64,000 nucleotides of DNA from Telluria beijingensis. Lineage in GTDB: Bacteria; Pseudomonadota; Gammaproteobacteria; Burkholderiales; Burkholderiaceae_D. Numbering within the stretch: position 1 is the first letter of the stretch; every line of letters begins with the position of its first letter. Location: assembly GCF_030770395.1 (NCBI RefSeq), contig NZ_CP132480.1:1221115-1285114 (forward strand), given 5' to 3'. The position numbers were made by a program, and so were the translations under genes. The notes under the pieces are model-generated. The model was given only the letters and a program-made list of their open reading frames with translations, was not told where the DNA came from and searched no databases. Below, in pieces: positions 33,435 through 42,327 of this stretch.

Positions 33435-35378
33435 ATGATCCGCCGTCCGCTGTCCGCACTCGTCCTTGGTCTCATGCTCGCCGGCGCCATGCCGGCCTTC
33501 GCCGCCGGCATGCAGGCCGCGCCAGATGACGCTCCCGCCAAGCGCTCGACGCGCGAAGCCTATACCAAGTACGAGTACCGGATCCCGATGCGCGACGGCA
33601 CCCGCCTGTTCACCGCGGTCTACGTGCCGAAGGACGCCTCGAAGTCCTATCCCTTCCTGATGCAGCGTACACCCTACAGCGCCGGCGTGCGCGCCGACGG
33701 AGAGCTGCGCTACGGCGTGGACTGGATGCCCGAATCGCTCGGCCCGTCGCGCGAATTCGAGGACGCCGGCTACATCTTCGTGGTGCAGGACGTGCGTGGC
33801 CGCCATATGTCCGAGGGCGTGTGGCAGGAGATGACGCCGCATGCCAAGCCGAAGCTGGAACAAGGCGAGGGCGTCGAAGCCCAGGACATGCACGACACCG
33901 TGGCCTGGCTGCTCAGGAACGTCCCGAACAACAACGGTAAGGTAGGCATCTGGGGCATCAGCTATCCCGGCTTCTACGCCGCCGCCAGCGTGATCGATTC
34001 GCATCCGGCAATCAAGGCCGCCTCGCCGCAGGCGCCGATCGCGGATCTCTACATGGGCGACGATTCCTACCACGGCGGGGCATTCAAGCTGGCCGCCAAC
34101 TTCGATTTCTACTCGTCCTTCGTCGCTGCGCCGAATCCTTCGCCCAAGTCGGCCTCCGGCGGCGGCTTCGACTACGACGAGGCCGATGGCTACGATTTCT
34201 TCCGCAAGCACCTGACGCTGGGCGCGATCGCGGGCACGATGAGCGAGCGCCAGCGCGAGCTGTTCATGCCGAATATCGAGCACGATACCTACGACGACTT
34301 CTGGCAGTCGCGCGCCATCGGCCCGCACATGAAGAACGTCAAGGCGGCGGTGCTGACCGTGGGCGGCTGGTTCGATGCCGAGGATTTCCAGGGCCCGTTC
34401 ACCATCCACGACGCGCTCAGGCGCCACAGCCCGGCCGCCGAGAACAAGCTGGTAATCGGCCCATGGGTGCACGGCGGCTGGATGCGCGGCGACGGCGCGC
34501 GCCTGGGCCATGTGCGCTTCGACGCCAATACCAGCGATTACTTCCGGCGCCATATCCAGTTCCCGTTCTTCGAGCAGCACCTGAAGGGCATCAAGCCGGC
34601 CCAGGCGCTGGCGCCGGTGACCATGTTCGAGACCGGCACCAATGTCTGGCGCAGCTACGAGACCTGGCCGCCGAAGCCGGCCAGGGTGCGCACGCTGTAC
34701 TTCAACGCCAACGGCAGCCTGACGTGGCAGCAGCCGGCAAGCGCGGGCGCCTACGACGAATACGTGGCCGACCCCAGGCGTCCGGTGCCGTATATCGGCT
34801 ATCCGGCGCAGGGCGTGCCGCGCGAATACATGGTCTCCGACCAGCGCTTCGCCGCGACCCGGCCCGACGTGCTGGTGTACCAGAGCGAGGTGCTGGAAGA
34901 AGACGTCACCATCGCCGGCCCCGTGCTGCCAAAGCTGTTCGTGTCGACCACCGGCACCGACGCCGACTGGGTGGTGAAACTGATCGACGTGTATCCGGGT
35001 GACTATCCGACGCCGGCCGCGCCGCGCACGGGCAAGGACGTCGGGCCGCCGGCCCTCAAGCTGGGCGGCTACCAGCAACTGGTGCGCGGCAATCCGCTGC
35101 GCGGCAAGTTCCGTAACAGCTACCAGGCGCCGGAGCCCTTTGTGCCGGGCAAGGTAGAGGCGCTCAGCTATGAACTGGGCCAGGTAAACCACACCTTCCG
35201 CCGCGGCCACCGCATCATGGTGCAGGTGCAGAGTTCGTGGTTCCCGCTGATCGATTCGAATCCGCAGACCTTCATGCGGATTCCCGAGGCGCAGCCAGAG
35301 GATTTTAGAAAGGCGACCCAGCGCGTGTACCGTGCGCCTGGAACGGCGTCCGGCATCGAACTGCCGGTGCTGCCCTGA
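33435..35378 (+). CDS. CocE/NonD-family secreted hydrolase
   Basis: A 647-residue alpha/beta hydrolase with a signal peptide (SALVLGLMLAGAMPAFAAG). The first part has RIPMRDGTRLFTAVYVPKD and the nucleophile elbow GIWGISYPGFYAAA (Ser); the acid lies near the GGWFDAEDFQGPF segment and the His near VIGPWVHGGW. The C-terminal jelly-roll domain of X-Pro dipeptidyl-peptidase/CocE type ends the protein. Relatives are alpha-amino-acid ester hydrolases, glutaryl-7-ACA acylases and cocaine esterase. Native substrate unknown; periplasmic or exported. An in-frame extension upstream overlaps the TAXI gene and is not used. Confidence 0.9.
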   Translation: MIRRPLSALVLGLMLAGAMPAFAAGMQAAPDDAPAKRSTREAYTKYEYRIPMRDGTRLFTAVYVPKDASKSYPFLMQRTPYSAGVRADGELRYGVDWMPESLGPSREFEDAGYIFVVQDVRGRHMSEGVWQEMTPHAKPKLEQGEGVEAQDMHDTVAWLLRNVPNNNGKVGIWGISYPGFYAAASVIDSHPAIKAASPQAPIADLYMGDDSYHGGAFKLAANFDFYSSFVAAPNPSPKSASGGGFDYDEADGYDFFRKHLTLGAIAGTMSERQRELFMPNIEHDTYDDFWQSRAIGPHMKNVKAAVLTVGGWFDAEDFQGPFTIHDALRRHSPAAENKLVIGPWVHGGWMRGDGARLGHVRFDANTSDYFRRHIQFPFFEQHLKGIKPAQALAPVTMFETGTNVWRSYETWPPKPARVRTLYFNANGSLTWQQPASAGAYDEYVADPRRPVPYIGYPAQGVPREYMVSDQRFAATRPDVLVYQSEVLEEDVTIAGPVLPKLFVSTTGTDADWVVKLIDVYPGDYPTPAAPRTGKDVGPPALKLGGYQQLVRGNPLRGKFRNSYQAPEPFVPGKVEALSYELGQVNHTFRRGHRIMVQVQSSWFPLIDSNPQTFMRIPEAQPEDFRKATQRVYRAPGTASGIELPVLP

Positions 35379-35465
35379 AGCCACGCGCGATGTCTTGACA
35401 GCGCCGCATACCATCTTTAATGTCGGCAACTATTGGGTGAATCGACACGGGGCGAAGGTGACATT

Positions 35466-35828
35466 GTGAAGCTGGCTTTCTATGTGCTGTTGGTGCTGGC
35501 GGTGCTGTCGGGCTGGCGCCACTACCAGCAGATGAATGAGGTGGCCGATGTCGCCGACGACTCGGCTTATGCAGAGTTCTTCCGTTCGCCCGACGTCAAG
35601 GTCGTGCTCTACGGGACGGAGTGGTGCGGCTACTGTGCGCAGACGCGCGACTATCTCAACCAGCGGGGCGTGGCGTTCACCGACCTCGACATCGAAACCT
35701 CCGAGCGCGCAAAGCGCGAACATGCCGCGCTGGGCGGCCAGGGCGTTCCGCTGATCCTGGTCGGCGACCACAAGCTGAAGGGTTACAACGCCCAGTCGCT
35801 GAAGGCCGCGGTGGACAGCCTGGAGTAG
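35466..35828 (+). CDS. Membrane-anchored glutaredoxin-like protein
   Basis: A 120-residue protein starting from GTG at 35466. An N-terminal hydrophobic anchor (KLAFYVLLVLAVLSGW) precedes a glutaredoxin/NrdH-like domain with the active site TEWCGYCAQTRDYL (CxxC), the partner segment FTDLDIE and the cis-Pro GVPLILVGD. It probably reduces disulfides at the membrane, with the domain outside the cytoplasm if the anchor is a signal anchor; this topology is inference. Confidence 0.85.
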   Translation: MKLAFYVLLVLAVLSGWRHYQQMNEVADVADDSAYAEFFRSPDVKVVLYGTEWCGYCAQTRDYLNQRGVAFTDLDIETSERAKREHAALGGQGVPLILVGDHKLKGYNAQSLKAAVDSLE

Positions 35829-35868
35829 ACCAGGCCTGGCCCTGGTGCCGTTAAGTTAGCGTAAGTAT

Positions 35869-35956
35869 CGTCGTTCCCGCGTAGGCGGGAACCTAATTCT
35901 GCAAGAATTTCGACGAAGTCAGCAGAACTTGGTTTCCTGCCTACGCGGGAACGACG
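35869..35956. repeat. REP-like paired inverted repeat, copy A
   Basis: An 88-bp element. The end arms (CGTCGTTCCCGCGTAGGC and GCCTACGCGGGAACGACG) are inverted repeats, and each arm holds its own small palindrome (TTCCCGC-GTAG-GCGGGAA). Copy B at 49413 is also 88 bp. The centre differs more than the arms. It lies in the gap between the glutaredoxin gene and the convergent gene at 36024. Confidence 0.8.
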
Positions 35957-36023
35957 TGGTGATTACTCGTAACTTAATGCCATCAAGGCCTGCCTCTGTT
36001 TTCACGGCACGAAGCCGCCAACC

Positions 36024-36755
36024 CTACCGCGGCGTTCCACGCTCGAACCAGGGCCGTGCGCCGGGCAGGAGCGCGGCGCGCACCTCGCGCCGCAGGGTGG
36101 TGGCGGGAATCAGGTCGACCGCCAGCCGGCGCAGGCGCTGCACCTCGGCCTGCCGTCCGCGCGCCGCGAACACGCCCAGCACCCCGTTCACGTCCTGCAC
36201 ATAATTGTGGATCTCGGCCGGGATGCTCGGCGCGCTGGTAAACCGCTTGCGGCGTTCGCGAAACGCATCCATCAGGTAGTCGGCATGCTGGCGGACGATC
36301 TCGTCCGGGTTCGGCATCAGGCGCTCGGCCAGTTCGGCGTCGCCGGCGGCGATCGCCTGCGGCAGCACCACCCGGGTCAGCGATGCGGCCAGCGCAGGGG
36401 CCACAGGTTCCAGCGCCACGAACAGGTCGCGCGTGCGCGCCGGCTGGTCCAGCGCATGGTCGATCGAGGCCGCATCGAGAAACTGCTCGCGCGTTCCCGT
36501 GCCGGCCAGCAGGGCGGCGGCATTGCGCTCGCGTACCGCTTCCAGCGCCGCTGCTGCCGGCGGATGGGCCTCGGCCAGCACCGCCCAGTCGGCCAGCGCA
36601 TGGGAGCGGCGCACGCCGGCCAGCGAGGCATCCTGTTCCAGCGCGTGGTCGTGGAACCAGACCAGTTCTTGCAGCGCCGCGTCGTACTGTCCCTGGTCGG
36701 CCAGTTCGCGCGCCGTCGCCAGGCGCTCGATGGGACTCATCGATGCGTCGCTCAT
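36024..36755 (-). CDS. Uncharacterised helical protein, coupled to a rhodanese
   Basis: A 243-residue protein, almost all helical. The opening SPIERLATARELADQGQYDA followed by ALQELVWFHDHALEQD suggests a repeat of the tetratricopeptide type, but no family is recognised with confidence. No signal peptide or membrane segment. Its ATG overlaps the rhodanese stop by four bases (ATGA), so the two are coupled and probably act together. Confidence 0.7.
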   Translation of the reverse strand: MSDASMSPIERLATARELADQGQYDAALQELVWFHDHALEQDASLAGVRRSHALADWAVLAEAHPPAAAALEAVRERNAAALLAGTGTREQFLDAASIDHALDQPARTRDLFVALEPVAPALAASLTRVVLPQAIAAGDAELAERLMPNPDEIVRQHADYLMDAFRERRKRFTSAPSIPAEIHNYVQDVNGVLGVFAARGRQAEVQRLRRLAVDLIPATTLRREVRAALLPGARPWFERGTPR

Positions 36756-37207
36756 GCGCCCACCCACGGCAAGCCTGCCTTGCACCAGCCGCCGACCGTC
36801 TTGCGGTGACCGTCGCCATCGCGGTCGCCTTCGAAGCCCTCGAGGATGTCGAACGAGTTCGCATATCCCAGCTCGGTCGCCACGCGCGCGCTGTGGCGCG
36901 AGCGCACGCCCGAGCGGCACAGGAACAGTAGCGTCTCGTCCTTCTGCGCCACCCGCTCCAGCTGGGCGCCGAAATCGGGATTCGGCTGGCCGCCCGGATA
37001 GGTCGCCCACTGCACCGCCGCATGCTGGGTTTCGGGAATGGCGACCCGGCCCACCCAGTCGCGTTCGGCGTTGGTGCGCACGTCGACCAGCCTGACCTTC
37101 GGGTCGCTCCGCAAGAGCTCGAATGCTTCCTGGGGCGTGACCGCACCGGCATAGGGCTGGCCTGCGCCGCGTTGGCGCGCCAGGGAGAGAATGTTTTCTG
37201 TCGTCAT
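36752..37207 (-). CDS. Rhodanese-domain sulfurtransferase
   Basis: A 151-residue single-domain rhodanese. The persulfide-forming Cys lies in the loop LFLCRSGVRSRHSA; VRLVDVRTNAERDWVG and EGFEGDRDGDGHRKTVGGW flank it in the expected order. Cytoplasmic. It transfers sulfur from thiosulfate-like donors or acts as a carrier. The start ATG at 37207 is divergent from glnA, with the nitrogen-control enhancer region between them. Confidence 0.92.
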   Translation of the reverse strand: MTTENILSLARQRGAGQPYAGAVTPQEAFELLRSDPKVRLVDVRTNAERDWVGRVAIPETQHAAVQWATYPGGQPNPDFGAQLERVAQKDETLLFLCRSGVRSRHSARVATELGYANSFDILEGFEGDRDGDGHRKTVGGWCKAGLPWVGA

Positions 37208-37266
37208 TTGTATTGTTCCGTTTTTGGGCAGGCAACGCTGCTGCACCATTGTGGATCAGTGTATCC

Positions 37267-37283
37267 TGCGCTAGATTGGTGCA
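37267..37283 (+). promoter_or_regulatory. NtrC enhancer site 1
   Basis: TGCGCTAGATTGGTGCA differs from the NtrC consensus (TGCAC-like arms, N5, GGTGCA) by one base in the left arm. It lies 29 bp from site 2, centre to centre, close to three helical turns, as in classical glnA enhancers. Confidence 0.8.
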
Positions 37284-37295
37284 TTGGCGCTAATT

Positions 37296-37312
37296 TGCAC
37301 CGGGATGGTGCA
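37296..37312 (+). promoter_or_regulatory. NtrC enhancer site 2
   Basis: TGCACCGGGATGGTGCA has perfect TGCACC-N5-GGTGCA arms, the textbook NtrC binding site. It sits about 120 bp upstream of the sigma-54 promoter of glnA. Confidence 0.88.
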
Positions 37313-37430
37313 TTCGAACTGAGCATAATTCTTTCGACAACCCTGCCGATCGACGCGATTTTATGGGTAAACTGGCTCGCCTCCCAAGAACGATTTGCGC
37401 ATGCCCTCATGCGAACGGCGTGGAGCTAAG

Positions 37431-37448
37431 TTGGCACGCTTTATGCTT
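37431..37448 (+). promoter_or_regulatory. Sigma-54 promoter of glnA
   Basis: TTGGCACGCTTTATGCTT has GG at 37433-37434 (-24) and GC at 37445-37446 (-12) with exactly 10 nt between them, matching the TGGCACG-N4-TTGC consensus except for one T to A. It is 64 bp before the glnA ATG. Confidence 0.88.
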
Positions 37449-37511
37449 CAAGATGATGCAAGTTGTCGTTTCTCATGATGCGACATCCTTTTTTCAATTA
37501 GGAGATTCCGA

Positions 37512-38927
37512 ATGGCAAAGTCCGCCGCAGATGTAATGCAACTGGTCAAGGACAACGAAGTCAAATTCGTTGATTTACGCTTCGCCGATACCCGCGGCAA
37601 GGAACAGCACGTCACGGTCCCGGTGTCGCACTTCGACCTGGACAAATTCGAATCCGGCCACGCCTTCGACGGTTCGTCGATCGCCGGCTGGAAAGGTATC
37701 GAAGCCTCGGACATGCTCCTGCTGCCAGACCCGAACACCGCCAACCTCGACCCGTTCATGGAAGAGACCACGCTGTTCATGCAGTGCGACGTGATCGAGC
37801 CGTCGGACGGCAAGGGCTACGACCGCGACCCGCGCTCGATCGCCAAGCGCGCCGAAGCCTACCTGAAATCGTCGGGCATCGGCGACACAGCCTTCTTCGG
37901 CCCGGAGCCTGAATTCTTCATCTTCGACTCGATCCGCTGGAAGATCGACATGTCGGGCTGCTTCGTCAAGATCGACTCGGACGAATCGTCGTGGGCAACC
38001 GACAAGGAAATCGAAGGCGGCAACAGCGGCCACCGTCCGACCGTCAAAGGCGGCTACTTCCCGGTCCCACCGGTCGATTCGTTCCAGGACATGCGCTCCG
38101 AAATGTGCCTGATCCTCGAATCGATGGGCATCCCGGTCGAAGTGCACCACCACGAAGTGGCCGGCGCCGGCCAGAATGAAATCGGCACCAAGTTCTCGAC
38201 CCTGGTCGAGCGTGCCGACTGGACCCAGAATATGAAGTACGTGATCTGGAACGTGGCCCACAGCTACGGCAAGACCGCGACCTTCATGCCGAAGCCGATC
38301 AACGGCGACAACGGCTCGGGCATGCACGTGCACCAGTCGATCTGGAAAGACGGCAAGAACCTGTTCGCCGGCGACGGCTACGCCGGCCTGTCGGAAACCG
38401 CGCTGTTCTACATCGGCGGCATCATCAAGCACGCACGCGCGCTGAACGCGATCACCAACCCTGGCACCAACTCGTACAAGCGCCTGGTGCCTGGCTACGA
38501 AGCCCCGGTCAAGCTGGCCTACTCGGCCCGCAACCGTTCGGCCTCGATCCGCATCCCGCACGTGGCGAACCCGAAAGGCCGCCGCATCGAGACCCGCTTC
38601 CCGGATCCGCTGGCCAACGTCTACCTGTGCTTCGCCGCGCTGCTGATGGCCGGCCTGGACGGCATCCAGAACAAGATCCACCCGGGCGAAGCCGCGACCA
38701 AGGACCTGTACCACCTGCCGCCGGAAGAAGACAAGCTGATCCCGACCGTGTGCGCCTCGCTCGAAGAAGCGCTGGAAGCCCTGGACAAGGACCGCGAGTT
38801 CCTGACCCGCGGCGGCGTGTTCAGCGACAGCATGATCGATGCCTACATCGAGCTGAAGATGAACGAAGTGCAGCGCCTGCGCATGACCCCGCACCCAGCT
38901 GAATTCGACATGTACTACTCGTCGTGA
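37512..38927 (+). CDS. glnA: Glutamine synthetase type I
   Basis: A 471-residue dodecameric GSI-beta enzyme that makes glutamine from glutamate and ammonia. Conserved parts: the N-terminal [17 protein letters not shown], the Asp loop DGSSIAGW, the metal site [26 protein letters not shown] and [13 protein letters not shown]. The adenylylation site is Tyr400 in [10 protein letters not shown], so activity is expected to be controlled by GlnE. A GGAG ribosome site precedes the ATG. Transcribed from the NtrC-dependent sigma-54 promoter just upstream. Confidence 0.98.
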   Translation: MAKSAADVMQLVKDNEVKFVDLRFADTRGKEQHVTVPVSHFDLDKFESGHAFDGSSIAGWKGIEASDMLLLPDPNTANLDPFMEETTLFMQCDVIEPSDGKGYDRDPRSIAKRAEAYLKSSGIGDTAFFGPEPEFFIFDSIRWKIDMSGCFVKIDSDESSWATDKEIEGGNSGHRPTVKGGYFPVPPVDSFQDMRSEMCLILESMGIPVEVHHHEVAGAGQNEIGTKFSTLVERADWTQNMKYVIWNVAHSYGKTATFMPKPINGDNGSGMHVHQSIWKDGKNLFAGDGYAGLSETALFYIGGIIKHARALNAITNPGTNSYKRLVPGYEAPVKLAYSARNRSASIRIPHVANPKGRRIETRFPDPLANVYLCFAALLMAGLDGIQNKIHPGEAATKDLYHLPPEEDKLIPTVCASLEEALEALDKDREFLTRGGVFSDSMIDAYIELKMNEVQRLRMTPHPAEFDMYYSS

Positions 38928-38983
38928 TCGCTTGATCAATACTGTTGTACCTGCGCATCGCCGGCGTTGACGGCGATGCCATG

Positions 38984-39020
38984 AAACGCGGGGAAAGCGA
39001 TGGCTTTCCCCGCGTTTTTT
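38984..39020 (+). terminator. Terminator after glnA
   Basis: A near-perfect hairpin with arms AAACGCGGGGAAAGC and GCTTTCCCCGCGTTT around GATG, followed by a T run to 39020. It should lower expression of the downstream ntrB-ntrC genes relative to glnA. Confidence 0.92.
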
Positions 39021-39090
39021 GTTGCTTCGGGTATAGTCGGGCGCGACTACAATGCATCATCCTGCCGATGCCAGCTACCGAGTGATAGGA

Positions 39091-39603
39091 ATGACAAACA
39101 TCGTTTTCCAGAGTGTTGTGGCAGTCTTTGCGCTGCTGATGTGCGCTTCGGCGCAGGCCCAGATCTACCGCTGTACCGACGCCAACGGACGCCCGCTGTA
39201 CACCGACACCAAGGTCGGCAAGTGCCAGCTGATCGATACCGGCTACCGTTCGCCGCCGGCCGCATCGGCCCCGATCCCGGCGCCGCGCTCGTCAAGCGGT
39301 GGGGGCGGCGCCAGCGCCTCGAGCCCGGCCGCCAGCACGCCGTCGAGCTTCCCGCGCGTGGACAATACCGTGCAGCGCGCGCGCGACGACGAGCGGCGCG
39401 AGATCCTGGGCGACGAGTTGCGCATCGAGGAACGCAAGCTGGCCGACCTTCGCAAGGAATTCAACAACGGCGAGCCGGAACGCCAGGGCAACGAACGCAA
39501 CTACGCCAAGTACCAGGAGCGGGTGGCCTCGATGCGCGACGAGATCGGCCGTACCGAACGCAATATCGAGGCGCTACGGCGCGAGATCGGCAATATTCGA
39601 TGA
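39091..39603 (+). CDS. DUF4124-domain exported protein
   Basis: A 170-residue protein with a signal peptide (VFQSVVAVFALLMCASAQAQ), a DUF4124 motif (IYRCTDANGRPLYTDTKVGK with the two Cys of the family), a Ser/Gly/Pro linker and a C-terminal coiled coil (REILGDELRIEERKLADLRK). Found between glnA and ntrB in many betaproteobacteria; function unknown. The start at 39091 fits the signal peptide but its ribosome site is poor; GTG 39082 is an alternative. Its stop overlaps the ntrB ATG (ATGA). Confidence 0.8.
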   Translation: MTNIVFQSVVAVFALLMCASAQAQIYRCTDANGRPLYTDTKVGKCQLIDTGYRSPPAASAPIPAPRSSSGGGGASASSPAASTPSSFPRVDNTVQRARDDERREILGDELRIEERKLADLRKEFNNGEPERQGNERNYAKYQERVASMRDEIGRTERNIEALRREIGNIR

Positions 39604-40703
39604 CCCTGCCACCGATGGATGACACGCCCGCCTTCGATGCCGGCGACCCCGCCCGCTACGCCGGCCTGGACTTGCTGGCCTCGGCCGTGCTGCTGACCGG
39701 CGCGGAAGGCGACGTGCTCTACGCGAATGCCGCCGCCGAGAACCTGATGGAGCTGTCGCTCAAGTCGCTGCAGCGCCACCGCCTGCCCGAGCTGTTCGTC
39801 AACGGCGCCGAGCTGGCCGCGCTGATCGGCCAGGCGCTGGCCCACCAATACGCCGACCTGCGCCAGGACCTGACCCTGCAGCGCGCGGGGCGCGAGCCGC
39901 TGCACGTGAACAGCATCGTCAGCGCGCTGGGCGACGGCACCCTGCTGATCGAGCTGCGCGAGAACGTGCAGCAGCTGAAACTCGACCGCGAGGAGCGCAT
40001 CCTCGACCAGAGCCAGGCCAACAAGGAACTCATTCGCAACCTGGCGCATGAGATCAAGAACCCGCTGGGCGGCATCCGCGGCGCGGCCCAGTTGCTCGAA
40101 CTCGAGCTGCCGCCGCACCACCTGCTCGAGCTGCAGGAATACACGCAGGTGATCATCAAGGAAGCCGACCGCCTGCAAACGCTGGTCGACCGCTTGCTGG
40201 CGCCGCACAGGAAACCTCACATCGTTGGGGACGTCAACATCCATGAGGTGTGCGAGCGGGTGCGCAGCCTGATCCTGGCCGAGTTCCCGCAAGGGCTCAC
40301 GATCAAGCGGGACTACGACGCGTCGATTCCCGAGTTCCGCGGCGATTTCGAGCAGCTGATCCAGGTGGTGTTGAACATCGCCCACAACGCGGCCCAGGCC
40401 CTGGCCGGCCGCATCGCGCAGGGCGACGCCGAGATCATTCTGCGCACCAGGGTGGCGCGCCAGGTCACCCTGGCCAAGGTCCGCTACGGGCTGGCATTAG
40501 ACTTGCATATCATCGACAATGGACCGGGCATCGCGCCCGATATCCGCGACCGCATTTTCTATCCGCTCGTATCCGGGCGCGACGGCGGGAGCGGCCTCGG
40601 GCTGACGCTGGCGCAAACCTTCGTGCAGCAGCACCTGGGGGTGATCGAGTGCGAAAGCCGGCCTGGACTGACGGATTTCCGTATCCTGCTGCCGTTGCCA
40701 TAA
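39600..40703 (+). CDS. glnL: Nitrogen regulation sensor kinase NtrB
   Basis: A 367-residue soluble sensor kinase/phosphatase. An N-terminal PAS domain (about 20-130) precedes the H-box NLAHEIKNPLGGIRGAAQLL with the phospho-accepting His, the N-box VLNIAHNAAQAL, the D-box DNGPGIAPD and the G-box GSGLGLTLAQT. It is expected to be controlled by PII and to phosphorylate NtrC under nitrogen limitation. Translationally coupled to the DUF4124 gene. Confidence 0.95.
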   Translation: MTLPPMDDTPAFDAGDPARYAGLDLLASAVLLTGAEGDVLYANAAAENLMELSLKSLQRHRLPELFVNGAELAALIGQALAHQYADLRQDLTLQRAGREPLHVNSIVSALGDGTLLIELRENVQQLKLDREERILDQSQANKELIRNLAHEIKNPLGGIRGAAQLLELELPPHHLLELQEYTQVIIKEADRLQTLVDRLLAPHRKPHIVGDVNIHEVCERVRSLILAEFPQGLTIKRDYDASIPEFRGDFEQLIQVVLNIAHNAAQALAGRIAQGDAEIILRTRVARQVTLAKVRYGLALDLHIIDNGPGIAPDIRDRIFYPLVSGRDGGSGLGLTLAQTFVQQHLGVIECESRPGLTDFRILLPLP

Positions 40704-40765
40704 GCGACGGGCCAGGTGCGCCGGCCAGTCCCTTATTGAATCCATGTTGCGGGAAGCACGAATAC

Positions 40766-42265
40766 ATGAAACCAATCTGGATTGTCGACGACGACGCATC
40801 GATACGCTGGGTACTTGAAAAAGCCCTCGCGCGCGAAAGCCTGGAGACCCGCAGCTTCGCCAACGCGCGCGAGGCCCTGACCGCCTTCGAGACCGATACC
40901 CCGCAGGTCCTGGTATCGGACATCCGCATGCCGGGCGAATCCGGCATCGACCTGCTGCAGGCGGTGAAAGCCCGCCATCCCGGCCTGCCGGTCATCATCA
41001 TCACCGCCTTCTCGGACCTCGATTCGGCGGTGTCCTCGTTCCAGGGCGGCGCCTTCGACTACCTGGCCAAGCCGTTCGACATCGACAAGGCGGTGGCGCT
41101 GATCCGGCGCGCGCTGGAAGAGAGCCTGCGCGAGGCCAGCGTCGAGGCGCCGCCGGCCGAGACGCCCGAGATCCTGGGCCACGCGCCGGCGATGCAGGAA
41201 GTCTTCCGCGCCATTGGCCGCCTGTCGCAATCGAATGTGACGGTCCTGATCACGGGGGAATCGGGCACTGGCAAGGAACTCGTGGCGCGCGCCCTGCACA
41301 AGCACAGCCCACGCGCGGCGCAGCCCTTCATCGCCCTGAACACGGCCGCGATCCCGAAAGACTTATTGGAATCGGAACTGTTCGGCCACGAGCGCGGCGC
41401 CTTCACCGGCGCCCAGGCCATGCGCCGCGGCCGCTTCGAGCAGGCCGAGGACGGCACGCTGTTCCTCGACGAAATCGGGGACATGCCCTTCGACCTGCAG
41501 ACCCGCCTGCTGCGGGTGCTGTCGGACGGCCACTTCTACCGCGTCGGCGGCCACCAGCCGGTGAAGGCCAATGTGCGCGTGATCGCCGCCACCCACCAGA
41601 ACCTCGAGCAGCGCGTGCGCGACGGCCTGTTCCGCGAAGACTTGTATCACCGCCTGAACGTGATCCGCCTGCGCCTGCCGAGTTTGCGCGAGCGCAGCGA
41701 CGACATTCCGATCCTTACGCGCCACTTCCTGGTGCAGAGTGCACACCAATTGGGCGTCGAACCGAAGCGCATGAGCGAGCAGGCGATGCGTTTCCTGTCC
41801 GGCCTCGAATTGCCGGGGAATGTACGGCAGCTGGAAAACCTGTGCAACTGGATCACGGTGATGGCGCCCGGCCAGACGGTCGAGGTGAAGGACTTGCCGC
41901 GCGACCTGACCCAGGGCCAGGCGCCGCAGGGGACCAATCCCGTGCCGCTGTCTGATGGCGTGGTGGGGGCGGGGGCGCTGCCGATGGCGAGCGCCGGCGG
42001 CATCGTGATGCAGGCCGCGGCGGCGCCCGCGCTGCCCGAGGGCTGGATCGGCCTGCTGGAGCTGCAGGCCGCCGGCATGCTCAGCGCCGGCCAGATGGAC
42101 GTGATGGATATCCTCGGGCGCCAGTTCGAATCGGCGCTGATCAGGACTGCATTGAAGCACACCCACGGGCGCAAGAACGATGCCGCGATGCGGCTCGGGA
42201 TCGGCCGCAACACGATCACCCGCAAGATCGTGGAACTGGGGATCGACGGCGCGCGCGAAGAGTAG
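40766..42265 (+). CDS. glnG: Nitrogen regulation response regulator NtrC
   Basis: A 499-residue sigma-54 activator. The receiver domain has acidic DDD at 8-10 and the phospho-site Asp52 in VLVSDIRMPG; the AAA+ domain has Walker A GESGTGKE, the sigma-54 contact loop GAFTGA, and Walker B LFLDEIGDM; the C-terminal helix-turn-helix (NDAAMRLGIGRNTITRKIVE) binds sites such as those at 37267-37312. About 30 residues longer than E. coli NtrC, with the excess in the linker before the helix-turn-helix. Confidence 0.97.
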   Translation: MKPIWIVDDDASIRWVLEKALARESLETRSFANAREALTAFETDTPQVLVSDIRMPGESGIDLLQAVKARHPGLPVIIITAFSDLDSAVSSFQGGAFDYLAKPFDIDKAVALIRRALEESLREASVEAPPAETPEILGHAPAMQEVFRAIGRLSQSNVTVLITGESGTGKELVARALHKHSPRAAQPFIALNTAAIPKDLLESELFGHERGAFTGAQAMRRGRFEQAEDGTLFLDEIGDMPFDLQTRLLRVLSDGHFYRVGGHQPVKANVRVIAATHQNLEQRVRDGLFREDLYHRLNVIRLRLPSLRERSDDIPILTRHFLVQSAHQLGVEPKRMSEQAMRFLSGLELPGNVRQLENLCNWITVMAPGQTVEVKDLPRDLTQGQAPQGTNPVPLSDGVVGAGALPMASAGGIVMQAAAAPALPEGWIGLLELQAAGMLSAGQMDVMDILGRQFESALIRTALKHTHGRKNDAAMRLGIGRNTITRKIVELGIDGAREE

Positions 42266-42327
42266 GGTGGTGTACCGTACGGGCGGTGGTGTAAGCTCCT
42301 GCATCGCCCGTCTTACTGTTCACCTCC

